A stretch of 64,000 nucleotides of DNA, taken from the NCBI RefSeq assembly GCF_000447295.1, contig NZ_KE650771.1:3982282-4046281 (forward strand), read 5' to 3'. This document shows, one piece after another, positions 19,023 to 27,846 of the stretch. How positions within the stretch are numbered: the first letter of the stretch is position 1; each line of letters starts with the position of its first letter. The stretch is from Fischerella sp. PCC 9431. GTDB lineage: Bacteria > Cyanobacteriota > Cyanobacteriia > Cyanobacteriales > Nostocaceae. Below the pieces are notes generated by a model. The model was not told the DNA's origin, made no database searches, and worked only from the letters and a program-made list of their open reading frames with translations. The translations under genes and the position numbers were made by a program.

Positions 19023-19793
19023 TTAAAGTTGAATCAATAAATCATCAATTGCCTGAAAAATTAGCTCAGTTATTTCCTTATCTGTTTGTTCTTGATCTAA
19101 CAAAGCTTCCAAAATGCGTTTTAAATTTAACAGTTTTAAACTGTTAGGAACCCCAGCAGCAAGAATTGCATCTATTGCTTGACGATGACCAACAGCCCCC
19201 AAATCAAATATGGCCGCCCAGCGCAAATACATATTGTCATGATGCAAATTATTAATAATACGTTCAATGTACTGGGGTTTTTGGGTTAAAAGAAACAAAT
19301 ATCGTGCCGCAGCGCACTGTACCCGTTCGGATGCATGATTGAGAAAAGGTTCTATTTGAGAACGAGCAGACCATACTTGTAAAGTTGCTAGGGCTTCTAT
19401 TAAAGCTTCTAATGGTTGCTCTTGAGGGGATTGCAGCAGTTTCAGCAATGGCTCAACAGCCTGCTGATCGCCAATAGCTGCTAGAGCATGAATTACGGCT
19501 TCCCGCAGGTGTAAATCATCACATGTCAATGCAGCAATTAACGCTGGTACTGCTTGCGGGTTCTTTAATTGTCCTAAAGCACGTGCAGCTTGACGACGTA
19601 GAGGATACCCTCCAGATGGAATACGATAGTGTTCATCAAATAGGGCTTCACACAACGCTGTACAACCTGCTTGTACCTGATGCTTTCCCAACCACCAAGC
19701 AGCGTAATAACGAATTTGGTTATCTTCGCCCTTGAGTGCTGCGATCGCTGCTTCTTGGGAAAGAATTGGTTCAACAGAATATGCAGCAGTCAT
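19023..19793 (-). CDS. pecE: Phycoerythrocyanin alpha phycoviolobilin lyase, PecE subunit
   Basis: This 256-residue HEAT-repeat lyase is paralogous to CpcE and contains the shared YYAAWWLGK motif (near residue 29) and PLRRQAARALGQLKNPQAVPALI repeats. With PecF it attaches phycocyanobilin to PecA Cys84 and isomerises it to phycoviolobilin. The gene starts MTAAYSVEPILSQ, a normal CpcE/PecE beginning. It sits after pecC with a 207-bp low-complexity gap (TTTTGGATTTTAGA repeats and CCTTGTCCC repeats), and 119 bp before pecF. Confidence 0.95.
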   Translation of the reverse strand: MTAAYSVEPILSQEAAIAALKGEDNQIRYYAAWWLGKHQVQAGCTALCEALFDEHYRIPSGGYPLRRQAARALGQLKNPQAVPALIAALTCDDLHLREAVIHALAAIGDQQAVEPLLKLLQSPQEQPLEALIEALATLQVWSARSQIEPFLNHASERVQCAAARYLFLLTQKPQYIERIINNLHHDNMYLRWAAIFDLGAVGHRQAIDAILAAGVPNSLKLLNLKRILEALLDQEQTDKEITELIFQAIDDLLIQL

Positions 19794-19797
19794 TCGA

Positions 19798-20000
19798 TTT
19801 TAGATTTTGGATTTTAGATTTTGGATTTTAGATTTTGGATTGGGGATTGGGGATCGGGGATTGGGGAAGGTGGGGTCCCCTTTGGGGATAAGGGGTAACG
19901 GGGATCGGGGATTGGAAAAATTCATAGGAAAAGATTCTTCCTTGTCCCCCTTGTCTTCCTTGTCCCCTTTCCCCAATCCCTTTTCCCTTTTCCCTTTCTT
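19798..20000. repeat. Low-complexity spacer between pecC and pecE
   Basis: Tandem GATTTTAGATTTTG units (about 19798-19842) are followed by GGGGATCGGGGATTGGGG runs and then CCTTGTCCCCCTTGTC-type runs. These sequence types recur in many spacers of this window (for example near 39240-39360, 43955-44112, 49715-49850, 62080-62140). No gene is seen. Confidence 0.7.
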
Positions 20001-20840
20001 CTAGGAGGCTGGTGAAATTTTAACTATCTTACCGCCGCGCTTATGAATTTCTTGGTATGTAGCTGAGAGCCGTTCATAAGGTACAGTGTAAACTTGTCGG
20101 CTACGACGTACTGCAACTTTTGTGTTTAATCCACCAGCGATCGCTTCGATGATGAACATGCGACTATCTCCCAATACAGGAGAACTGACTAAAGTTGGTG
20201 CAATTGATGCAAAGCCAAGACCTGCGGATGATGGTGGCACAATTGAATTTGACATATTCATCGCAATTTTTGAGCGCAGGCGGGAATTTTTGCCACCAAA
20301 TTGAGCGTTGTCGCTGTTAGCTCTACCACGATAAAGTTCAAAAATACGGTTATATCCTACCGTCTTCATACCAGGAATAGACTGAAATCCTCGGTAATAA
20401 GGAACAACATAATTACCAAAGGCATTGTCATATTCTGAACTGTAAATGTACGATTCTATTTCAGCATCGTAACCATTAGCAGCGTACATATCCGTATGGT
20501 ATGCAATTTCTGATTGATCGTAGGGTGCGCGTCCTAGCAAATGCTTGTAGTTCAATTCAATGAACCGCACTTGGGAATTTTTATAAAAGAAACATTCCCT
20601 GTAAAATTCAGATTTTGCCAGAATTTCAACAAATTGTTTGACGCTGATTTTTCCGTTACGTAACATTGCTTCAGCGCTGGTAAATTTTTGGCTGGCGTAT
20701 ACTCCTTGACGACCAAAAATTTGTTCGTAAGCAGCCCGAAAAACTAGCTGTAATTCATCTTCACTCCAATTTTGACGCAGCTCAGTTTTTTTGCCTATGT
20801 CATCTCTAATTGCGAGGCGTTCTGCGACTGAAGTAGTCAT
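20001..20840 (-). CDS. pecC: Phycoerythrocyanin-associated rod linker PecC
   Basis: This 279-residue protein is built like CpcC. The PBS-linker domain (about 25-190) includes [35 protein letters not shown] and [18 protein letters not shown]. The C-terminal CpcD-like domain includes [20 protein letters not shown] and [22 protein letters not shown]. It links the core-distal phycoerythrocyanin hexamer to the phycocyanin rod. The gene follows pecBA after 231 bp of heptamer-type repeats and precedes pecE, so it is probably co-transcribed with both. Confidence 0.95.
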   Translation of the reverse strand: MTTSVAERLAIRDDIGKKTELRQNWSEDELQLVFRAAYEQIFGRQGVYASQKFTSAEAMLRNGKISVKQFVEILAKSEFYRECFFYKNSQVRFIELNYKHLLGRAPYDQSEIAYHTDMYAANGYDAEIESYIYSSEYDNAFGNYVVPYYRGFQSIPGMKTVGYNRIFELYRGRANSDNAQFGGKNSRLRSKIAMNMSNSIVPPSSAGLGFASIAPTLVSSPVLGDSRMFIIEAIAGGLNTKVAVRRSRQVYTVPYERLSATYQEIHKRGGKIVKISPAS

Positions 20841-20924
20841 CTTGACAATCGCTCCATGTTTACGAATGTTTAATTATTTCTGTTCTCAAATACAACGAAT
20901 GGCTAATTGCTAATTGCACTCTTG

Positions 20925-21020
20925 CTAGTTGTTAGTTGTTGGTTGTTAGTTGTTGGTTGTTAGTTGTTCCAGACAACAAACAACTATTAACGATCAACAA
21001 TTACTAACTACTAACCAGTT
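20925..21020. repeat. Heptamer-type short tandem repeats between pecA and pecC
   Basis: GTTGTTA and GTTGTTG alternate about six times (about 20935-20968), followed by AACAAACAACTATT and ACTAACTACTAACC, which are partly complementary and could fold. This fits the short tandemly repeated repetitive sequences known from heterocystous cyanobacteria. Similar tracts occur near 11660-11745 and 13475-13505. Confidence 0.7.
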
Positions 21021-21071
21021 TCGATTAGCCATTAGCCATTAAAAAAGGACAAAGGACCCTGCTGTATAAAT

Positions 21072-21560
21072 TTAGCTCAATGCGTTAATTGCATAGTTGA
21101 TATAGGTGTTAGCTTCACCAGCAACATCACCTGTTAAACCATGATTGTCACGCACAAATTCTAGAGCCGCTACATACCAACTAGGAGACAAGCCAAGAGC
21201 GCTATTGAATTCTTTTAAGCCTGCAACTACGTATTCATCCAAGGGACCAGTACCACCAACTACACAGCAGTAACTTATAGTACGTAAATAGTGATCAATG
21301 TCACGTACGCACTTAGATTTACCTTCTGGAGTAGAAGCGTACTGAGGCCCTTGCATTTGGGTAGTGTAAGGGAATTTTTGATAAACGTGATTAGCTGCTG
21401 CTTCTGCCCATCTTTGACCGTTTTGAGCAAATGCTTTAGCTGCTTCTAAACCAGCACGAGCACGGCTAAAACGACCAAATACTGCTTGCATTTCAGTGTT
21501 GCTTAGGTAAGAACCGCGCACATCAGCGGCCGAGATTGCTTCAGTTAATGGGGTTTTCAT
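21072..21560 (-). CDS. pecA: Phycoerythrocyanin alpha subunit
   Basis: This 162-residue biliprotein is paralogous to CpcA, with the chromophore Cys84 in [18 protein letters not shown]. The bilin carried there is phycoviolobilin, installed by PecE/PecF encoded two genes downstream, which gives the subunit its yellow-green absorption and phytochrome-like photochemistry. It begins [19 protein letters not shown]. It is the second gene of the cluster, 174 bp after pecB. The assignment as PecA and not CpcA rests on position with pecC/E/F and on divergence from the nearby cpcA. Confidence 0.96.
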   Translation of the reverse strand: MKTPLTEAISAADVRGSYLSNTEMQAVFGRFSRARAGLEAAKAFAQNGQRWAEAAANHVYQKFPYTTQMQGPQYASTPEGKSKCVRDIDHYLRTISYCCVVGGTGPLDEYVVAGLKEFNSALGLSPSWYVAALEFVRDNHGLTGDVAGEANTYINYAINALS

Positions 21561-21734
21561 GATTTAATTCTCCAAAAATTGCTAACTAAAAGAACTCAAA
21601 AATTTTTTGATCAAAATTTGCACAAAGAGCCGTATATGCAACTTATTGTTCTATGCCTTATGTAATTACAAATTACCCAGATATAATGACATAAGACACT
21701 TTCAAATAATTGCAATATCCGACCAGCAAAATGT

Positions 21735-22253
21735 TTAACCCACAGCTGAAGCAGCGCGGTCAAAATAGCTAGCAACTTCAGACATTAACTGACTGCAATC
21801 ACCTCTTGTAATGCCATTAGAATCGTTAGCAATATTGATAGCAGCTTCTTTCATTTTTTGAATTCCAGAAGCTACAGCATCACCAGGAGTACCAAGAGCT
21901 TGATAAGTTTCACGTAAACCGTTCAAGCAGCGATCATCCATAGCGCTGGAATCACCTGCTAGTACAGAGTAGGTAACATAACGCAAAATAAATCCTAAAT
22001 CGCGGATACAAGCAGCTTGATTACGGTGGTGGAAGCAAGCGCCACCAGGATTGAACACTTGGGGACGTTCTGCTACTAAACCACGATAAGCATTAGCAAC
22101 AATGGAGGAAGCATTGCTGGTGAGTCTGTTAACAACATCTAAGCGCTTGTTGCTATCAGCAACTACTGCTTGCAGAGCGTTGATTTCGTCACCGCTTAAG
22201 TAAGCGCCTTTTCTGTCAGCCTGTTCAACTACTCTGGAAAAAGCATCAAGCAT
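21735..22253 (-). CDS. pecB: Phycoerythrocyanin beta subunit
   Basis: This 172-residue biliprotein is paralogous to CpcB, with bilin cysteines at Cys82 ([13 protein letters not shown]) and Cys153 ([13 protein letters not shown]), both expected to carry phycocyanobilin. The loop where CpcB has Asn72 reads GGACFHH instead, with Ala at 72 and an extra Cys at 73, so the CpcM asparagine-methylation site is absent. It is the first gene of the whole rod cluster, with its promoter in the 680 bp upstream. In related species pec genes are induced under low light (family knowledge). Confidence 0.96.
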   Translation of the reverse strand: MLDAFSRVVEQADRKGAYLSGDEINALQAVVADSNKRLDVVNRLTSNASSIVANAYRGLVAERPQVFNPGGACFHHRNQAACIRDLGFILRYVTYSVLAGDSSAMDDRCLNGLRETYQALGTPGDAVASGIQKMKEAAINIANDSNGITRGDCSQLMSEVASYFDRAASAVG

Positions 22254-22932
22254 TTTTTTCTCCTCGTATTCACAGCAGCAAATTCAAATTATTGAATCAG
22301 TTTCTTTTCTGTTAGAAGCAATTATAGGAATCAGGACAAATAGGCAACATAAAAATCGGCAAATATCGCACGTAAAAACTAAATTCTCATAATTTATACG
22401 TGCAGATATTTAACCAAAAAAACCTTTATTATCTTGATATTTTTAAATTGCTTTCTAACCTAGTTCGTATTTTATATGTGGCTTGCGGTCTTTTTTTATA
22501 AACTTTATTTAACAAGTGTAAAACTCTAGATTATTCTGTGAAACCTCTGATATAGCAGGCTTATATGCTGATCGATGAATAATAATGTTACACTCAGATA
22601 CTTTTGTTTATTTAACTTAATATTTTGGCTATGTAAAATACAGTGTAGCGAAAAATACGTAATATTGGATTTTACTTTCATAAAAAAGCTGACTTTCTGT
22701 TTTTTCTGAAAGATTATCCAAGTGAAAAATCTGTATTGCAAGTAACGATTTGATGGATTTTAGATTTAAGTCAAAATACTTAAAATCTAAATCTGCACTT
22801 TTCTCGACAAATTGTGGCTAAAAGTAAATATTTCCCAGACTTACGGAAGCTTTAGTGAATGATAAATATATAAAGTTCTGTAAAGATGGGTAAAGAAGAT
22901 TCGTAAAAATTTCTCATTTATAATTTTTATGA
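22254..22932 (-). promoter_or_regulatory. pec operon upstream region
   Basis: This A/T-rich gene-free spacer of 679 bp lies between pecB and the pseudouridine synthase gene, which is transcribed in the same direction. The pec promoter should lie here by position. No convincing -35/-10 pair, repeat or terminator was found. Confidence 0.4.
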
Positions 22933-23865
22933 TCAAAATATGACAACTCGTCGTCTTAAAACTTCAAGCAGAGTAGTTAATATTTGAGGAATAGGTGCAG
23001 TAGCTTCAATCCATTCTCCAGAGACTGGATGCTGTAATCTAAGTCGCCAAGCGTGGAGTGCTTGACCTGGTAAATTTACACCCACCGAACGACCAGAACT
23101 ATAAACAGGGTCGCCGACAATGGGATGACCCATATGGGCGCTGTGGACACGAATTTGATGAGTACGTCCGGTTTCTAATTGGAAGTGCATTAATGTATAG
23201 TTGCCCAGACGTTCAAGTATTCGCCAGTGAGTAACCGCAGGTCTTCCACCTTTTTCTATTGGGACAACAGCCATTTTTTTTCGATCTACTGGATGACGAC
23301 CAATAGGTAAGTCAACTGTACCGCTTTCCGTTTTTGGGACACCGTGGATCACACCGAGATATTCTCGTTGGGCGGTTTTAGCTTTAAGTTGTGCTTGGAG
23401 ATGTTGATGAGCAAATTCAGTTTTCGCGATCGCGATCGCTCCTGTTGTATCTTTATCTAGTCGATGCACAATTCCCGGACGCTGTACACCACCAATTCCC
23501 GGTAGATTAGGACAATGGGCTAAGATGGCGTTTACTAAAGTCCCATCTGGATGGCCGGGTGCAGGATGAACAACTAATCCTGCTGGTTTGTTGAGAATTA
23601 ATATGTGGTCATCTTCATAAAGGATATCTAGGGGGATATCTTCTGCGGTTAGTTCCAGGGGTTCGATTGGGGGAATGGTGACAGTGATGCGATCGCCCAG
23701 TCTCACACTTATCTTTTTAGATGTGCAGATTTTGCTGTTAAGTTGAACCTGACCCTGTTCAATTAACTGTTGGATGCGGGAACGAGATAGGTCTGTTAAT
23801 TGTTCAGTAAGATAACGGTCTAAGCGTTCTCCCGGTTCTTCTACTTGTAAACTAATTTCAGTCAC
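22933..23865 (-). CDS. rluD: RluA-family pseudouridine synthase (RluD-like)
   Basis: This 310-residue protein has an N-terminal S4 RNA-binding domain (about 12-75, GERLDRYLTEQLTDLSRSRIQQLIEQGQVQLN) and a catalytic domain with the signature HRLDKDTTG, whose Asp is the nucleophile. The blocks LNKPAGLVVHPAPGH and LETGRTHQIRVH are also typical. It isomerises uridines, most likely in helix 69 of 23S rRNA if truly RluD; other RluA-family targets are possible. It starts at GTG 23865. It is not obviously part of an operon. Confidence 0.92.
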   Translation of the reverse strand: MTEISLQVEEPGERLDRYLTEQLTDLSRSRIQQLIEQGQVQLNSKICTSKKISVRLGDRITVTIPPIEPLELTAEDIPLDILYEDDHILILNKPAGLVVHPAPGHPDGTLVNAILAHCPNLPGIGGVQRPGIVHRLDKDTTGAIAIAKTEFAHQHLQAQLKAKTAQREYLGVIHGVPKTESGTVDLPIGRHPVDRKKMAVVPIEKGGRPAVTHWRILERLGNYTLMHFQLETGRTHQIRVHSAHMGHPIVGDPVYSSGRSVGVNLPGQALHAWRLRLQHPVSGEWIEATAPIPQILTTLLEVLRRRVVIF

Positions 23866-25891
23866 AGTTGTATTGGTCTCATCTCCAGTTTTTGTAGTTT
23901 AGCTTTTCTGGAGAATAGTAGAAAGTTTTGTGTGTTGGTTAACGTTACTATTTTAACTAAACTCTTCTCTGAGATAGAAGAGTAACTTTATCATACTTCT
24001 TTTCCCCCTGACACTTTACGCTTTGCTCTATTTTCATAGTGAGGGGTGACAGCAATGCTGGCATTGTACCCATTGCCAGACTCTACTTATCAAGTTTATT
24101 GTTGTTGGACAAAATCAAATGTATGTACTGGTTTTAAATAGGGATTACAATACCTTTCTCACTTACCTCTTAACCTTAACCCAACTCAGAAAACATAGCT
24201 GAGTTTTGTATCACAAGCTGCTAACAAAAATATAGCAGAATTTCATGTAAATTATGTAGCTTATTGTTTGCTGCATAGTCATTTAGCTGTGCTGCACTAT
24301 TCATATTAAGGATTCAGAAAAACTTCCTGTTATACATACATTATTTTTAGGATGATATCCGGACGAAAATTAATTTCAAAACAAGAGTTATGTTTCTAAA
24401 TTTGTATGTTTTGATTCAAAATAAAGTTTTTTGTATAAAACATACATATCATCAAACATACAGCTTTTATTGGTTAAATAGATGCTGATTATTGTTTATC
24501 CTTTCTTACTACTTATGCTGAGGAAATGCTAACTTCAACAATTCATTTCTCTTGATTCCTCAATTTTGTATCCGGAATAAATTTTAGATTGTGAGAATTT
24601 GTATATCAACACTCAAGATAATGCCATTTTGGCTAAAAAAAATCATATCAATCAGCTTATAATGCATTCATGATTACAGTTAATCTATTCTTTATTTGTT
24701 TAGGAAGGTGAATTATCAAGAGTATTAGTTGTTGTTATTTCCAATAACTACACTCTCAAATATACAAATGTATCAAGACAAACAAAATTGTAGGGAATCA
24801 GCTGCTAAAAACCTACTTAAACGATTAATGAAATAAATAAGACAGCATAGAGGTAACTGGGATATTTTTTATCTTTGTGGTAAGGATCTTAGTCCTGATT
24901 TTAAGGATTAAAATCCTCACTAAAAACAAAAAATGAGGCTTTTATAACAATTTTGTAAATCTTTTCAGATTTAACTTATATCTTAATCTGTACATTTTTG
25001 TGCAGGTAATCATACTAAAAAACTAGTTTGGAATACAAATTAATTTTTGCTTATGAAAATATTTAACACTTTACATTTTCTTTATTTATTAATAGGAATT
25101 TTCATGAGGCTTTTATCTTTTTTATTCAAATTAGAGTAATCTAAAAATAAGGAATATAAATTTGTAGGCATGGGATCAATTTGTTGAATTACAGCAAAAT
25201 CATGGAAGATTAAAGTTGTAATTCCTCACGGTAAGTATTCATCCAGATCATCAGGACAATATTTTAGAGGGTGTTTTTATAACAGATGAAGAAACTACCT
25301 TTTTCACAGCAATCACAGATGCATCTTCTACTCCATTACTAAAAATTCGTGCAAAAATCAACTAAAAAGTGAGTAGGTGTGGATTTTGAGGTTTCCTCGT
25401 TGAGTGCAACTGGGTCAAAAGGACAGAGTGACAGGGATTATATTGTTACCTTTGTTGTTTTATCCTTGGTTTTTCCCAATTTATTGCCAATGCGATCGCA
25501 TAAGTTAGGGACGATAAAATCAAAGTATGGACAAAATACCCAATACTCCACCCTCCAAGGCGGGATTTTGGGTTAGCCAATAACTAACTAGGATTACTCG
25601 TCAAATCCAATGGATTATATTTTTACCATTCTGAATGTATGCTACTTGCTATTCCGTCTCGCTACAAGAACAACAGGAGAGTCTATATCAACTACTAAAT
25701 ATCCTAAGATGGCGCTGTTGATGAGGTTTGCTATTGGTTTTTGAAATTAATTATCTACTTTATGGATTTTTTATCTTTTTATATGGGTATATGCACCCAC
25801 ACCATAAGCTAATGTTAAATAGGTGCAATATGCAGGCGCTGTTTCATGGCAACAAGTGGAGCCATTTTGCATTTGTCAATTTTGATTTTAT
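23866..25891. other. Two-kilobase gene-poor region
   Basis: The stretch is A/T-rich with many stops in all frames. Items seen are a direct/inverted ATCTTAGTCCTGATTTTAAGGATTAAAATCC block near 24885-24915, a probable pseudogene at 25168-25365, and a CACCCTCCAAGGCGGGATTTTGGGT palindromic patch near 25550-25573. No other gene could be supported. Its length is unusual for this window and suggests decay of former genes or long regulatory leaders. Confidence 0.5.
25168..25365 (+). pseudogene. Remnant of a cyanobacterial hypothetical protein with an in-frame stop
   Basis: One frame reads AWDQFVELQQNHGRLKL, then TAA at 25219-25221, then FLTVSIHPDHQDNILEGVF continuing to ITDEETTFFTAITDASSTPL and LKIRAKIN before a second TAA. 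The composition looks like a real protein on both sides of the stop and shows normal amino-acid patterning, but there is no start codon (an in-frame TAG precedes it). The simplest reading is a truncated, nonsense-mutated gene fragment. The family is not recognised with certainty. Confidence 0.4.
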
Positions 25892-25906
25892 TTGAGAGCA
25901 GTAGCC

Positions 25907-27106
25907 ATGAAGATACTTCCTATTAATAGATACAGGTTTTATCAGTCATTACAGCCGTTATTTTTGCTCAAAAAAATAACTAGTAAATCTACTACCGGTT
26001 GTTTGCAAGTTTTTACAGCTTCGGGTTCTTGGTCAATATATGTGGAGGAGGGTAAATTAATTTATGCGTGCTGTACAGAAAAAATGTTTGAGCTGCTTTA
26101 CAAACACTTGCAGCGTCTAGGTCAAAAAATACCTACTCTCCACAATGGCATCAAAGAGCAATTGCGGGCAATTTTTGAAACTGGGATTGAGAATCAAGCA
26201 ATACCGAATCCAGATTATCTAGGTATTTGCTGGTTAGTTAATCAGAAGTATCTTACTCCAGCTCAAGCCGGGATATTGGTGGAACAATTGGCGTTAGAAG
26301 TTTTAGAGTCGTTTTTGTTGCTAAAAGAAGGGAGTTATGAATTTACCCCAGAAAGCTTTTTGGATGAAATGCCAAAGTTTTGTCACTTGGATATACGCTT
26401 GTTAGTTGAACGTAGCCAAAAGCGATCGCATCATACATCTATTCCTAGTGGTAAAACAGAAAAATCCGGCGTTGACACAACAGCATCACAGCCAGACGCC
26501 TTGGGACGACGCCATCTAAATCATCAATCAGCTTCGGAATTTACTGTTCCTCCCCGACAACAAACTTCTCAAAGGACATCTAAAAGCGAAGGTAAATCAA
26601 ATCCTGGACAACAGCATCTCCATGTAGTTCCCCCAACTCAGCAACCATTGCCTAAACCAAGGCAAAATAATGTATTGCCTCATCCTGTCAGTCAGAACAA
26701 CAGTAGCCATCCAGTAATTTCTCAACCAAATGCTGAGAAAAAACTTTACACTGTCTTCTGTATTGATGATAGTCCGACTGTGATCAATGCTATTAGGAAA
26801 TACCTGGATGATCAAATGTTTTCTGTTACGGGTATTAATGATCCACTCAAGGCTCTGATGCAAATTATTCGCCTCAAACCAGATTTGATTTTACTAGATA
26901 TTGAAATGCCAAACTTGGACGGTTATGAATTGTGTTCATTGGTACGGAAACATTCTCATTTTAAAGATACACCTATAATTATGATTACAGGTAGAACAGG
27001 TTTTATTGATAAAGCTAGAGCAAAAATTGTGAGGGCATCAGGCTATTTGAGTAAACCTTTTACACAGGCAGATTTGCTTAAAGAAGTATTTCAACACATT
27101 AAGTAG
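25907..27106 (+). CDS. PATAN/DUF4388 domain response regulator (PatA/PixG-like)
   Basis: From ATG 25907 the protein has 399 residues. The N-terminal PATAN (DUF4388) region (about 1-175) includes TGCLQVFTASGSWSIYVEEGKLIYA. A Gln/Ser/Pro-rich linker (about 185-275) follows. The C-terminal receiver domain (about 280-399) has FCIDDSPTV for the acidic pocket, LILLDIEMP with the phospho-acceptor Asp, MITGRTG and the conserved Lys in LSKPF, so it should be phosphorylatable. This architecture is that of PatA, PixG and TaxP1, output regulators of cyanobacterial pattern formation or type IV pilus motility. It precedes a chemoreceptor gene in the same direction. Confidence 0.9.
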   Translation: MKILPINRYRFYQSLQPLFLLKKITSKSTTGCLQVFTASGSWSIYVEEGKLIYACCTEKMFELLYKHLQRLGQKIPTLHNGIKEQLRAIFETGIENQAIPNPDYLGICWLVNQKYLTPAQAGILVEQLALEVLESFLLLKEGSYEFTPESFLDEMPKFCHLDIRLLVERSQKRSHHTSIPSGKTEKSGVDTTASQPDALGRRHLNHQSASEFTVPPRQQTSQRTSKSEGKSNPGQQHLHVVPPTQQPLPKPRQNNVLPHPVSQNNSSHPVISQPNAEKKLYTVFCIDDSPTVINAIRKYLDDQMFSVTGINDPLKALMQIIRLKPDLILLDIEMPNLDGYELCSLVRKHSHFKDTPIIMITGRTGFIDKARAKIVRASGYLSKPFTQADLLKEVFQHIK

Positions 27107-27846
27107 CTGTACAAAAATTCATCCTGAATTGTAGATGCACGGACGATTGTGTCATCTTCTATTTTCTGCAACATATAATATATGTCGGCTTGAACACTTA
27201 TATAATTCGTTGAGGTCTGTAATGGGTAATTGGTAATTGGTTATCGGAAAAAACAATGATATAAACTCAATGAATAGGCTTTATATCATAAGCAATTAGC
27301 TGAACTTGATATAATTAGTTCTACCATTTTAAATTGTGGATTGAGAACTACTTTGTGCTTCTGGCTTAGTGCCAATCCATGCGTCGCGATAATTTTTTAA
27401 ACTGGTATTACTATAAAAATATAGGAAGCATAAAAAATTAATTATCTGAGTTTAATTACTTTTTGCTTCCTCAATGGAGATTTATTTTTGCTAGATTATA
27501 CTAAATATAAAAAGGCAAAAATAGGCGTTAACTAAGATTGATAAATAAGGATTTTAATTATTGTTTATAATTAAATTTCTGCCTTTACATCTAAAAAATC
27601 TCAACATTGATAGACCTATGATTTAGTAAAAGGCAGAGATGTTTCAAGTTTTAATAGTCCATGTCAAAGTCTCAACAACGATTCTAGACAAGTGAATCAC
27701 TTCGTCAAGATAAATAAATTATTTACAGCCTCAACATTTCTTTTTTGAGCAATTTAAAATCCAAATTGCTTGATCAATTGTTCACGCACTGGAGTCAATC
27801 CAAAATTGTCTGACTCACTTAACCCTCTGAGCATAGAGATAACTTA
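27107..27846. other. Spacer where CheY/CheW genes would be expected
   Basis: There is no supportable gene in 740 bp. An imperfect hairpin (AGGAAGCA at 27423-27430 with TGCTTCCT at 27464-27471) and a GGTAATTGGTAATTGGTTAT direct repeat near 27225-27245 are the only structures. In pix- and hmp-type operons small CheY and CheW genes separate the PATAN regulator from the receptor, and none is visible here. Confidence 0.4.

Noticed and set aside
25379-25576. 65-codon frame after the pseudogene
   Set aside because: No conserved pattern or ribosome site; ends in a palindromic repeat.
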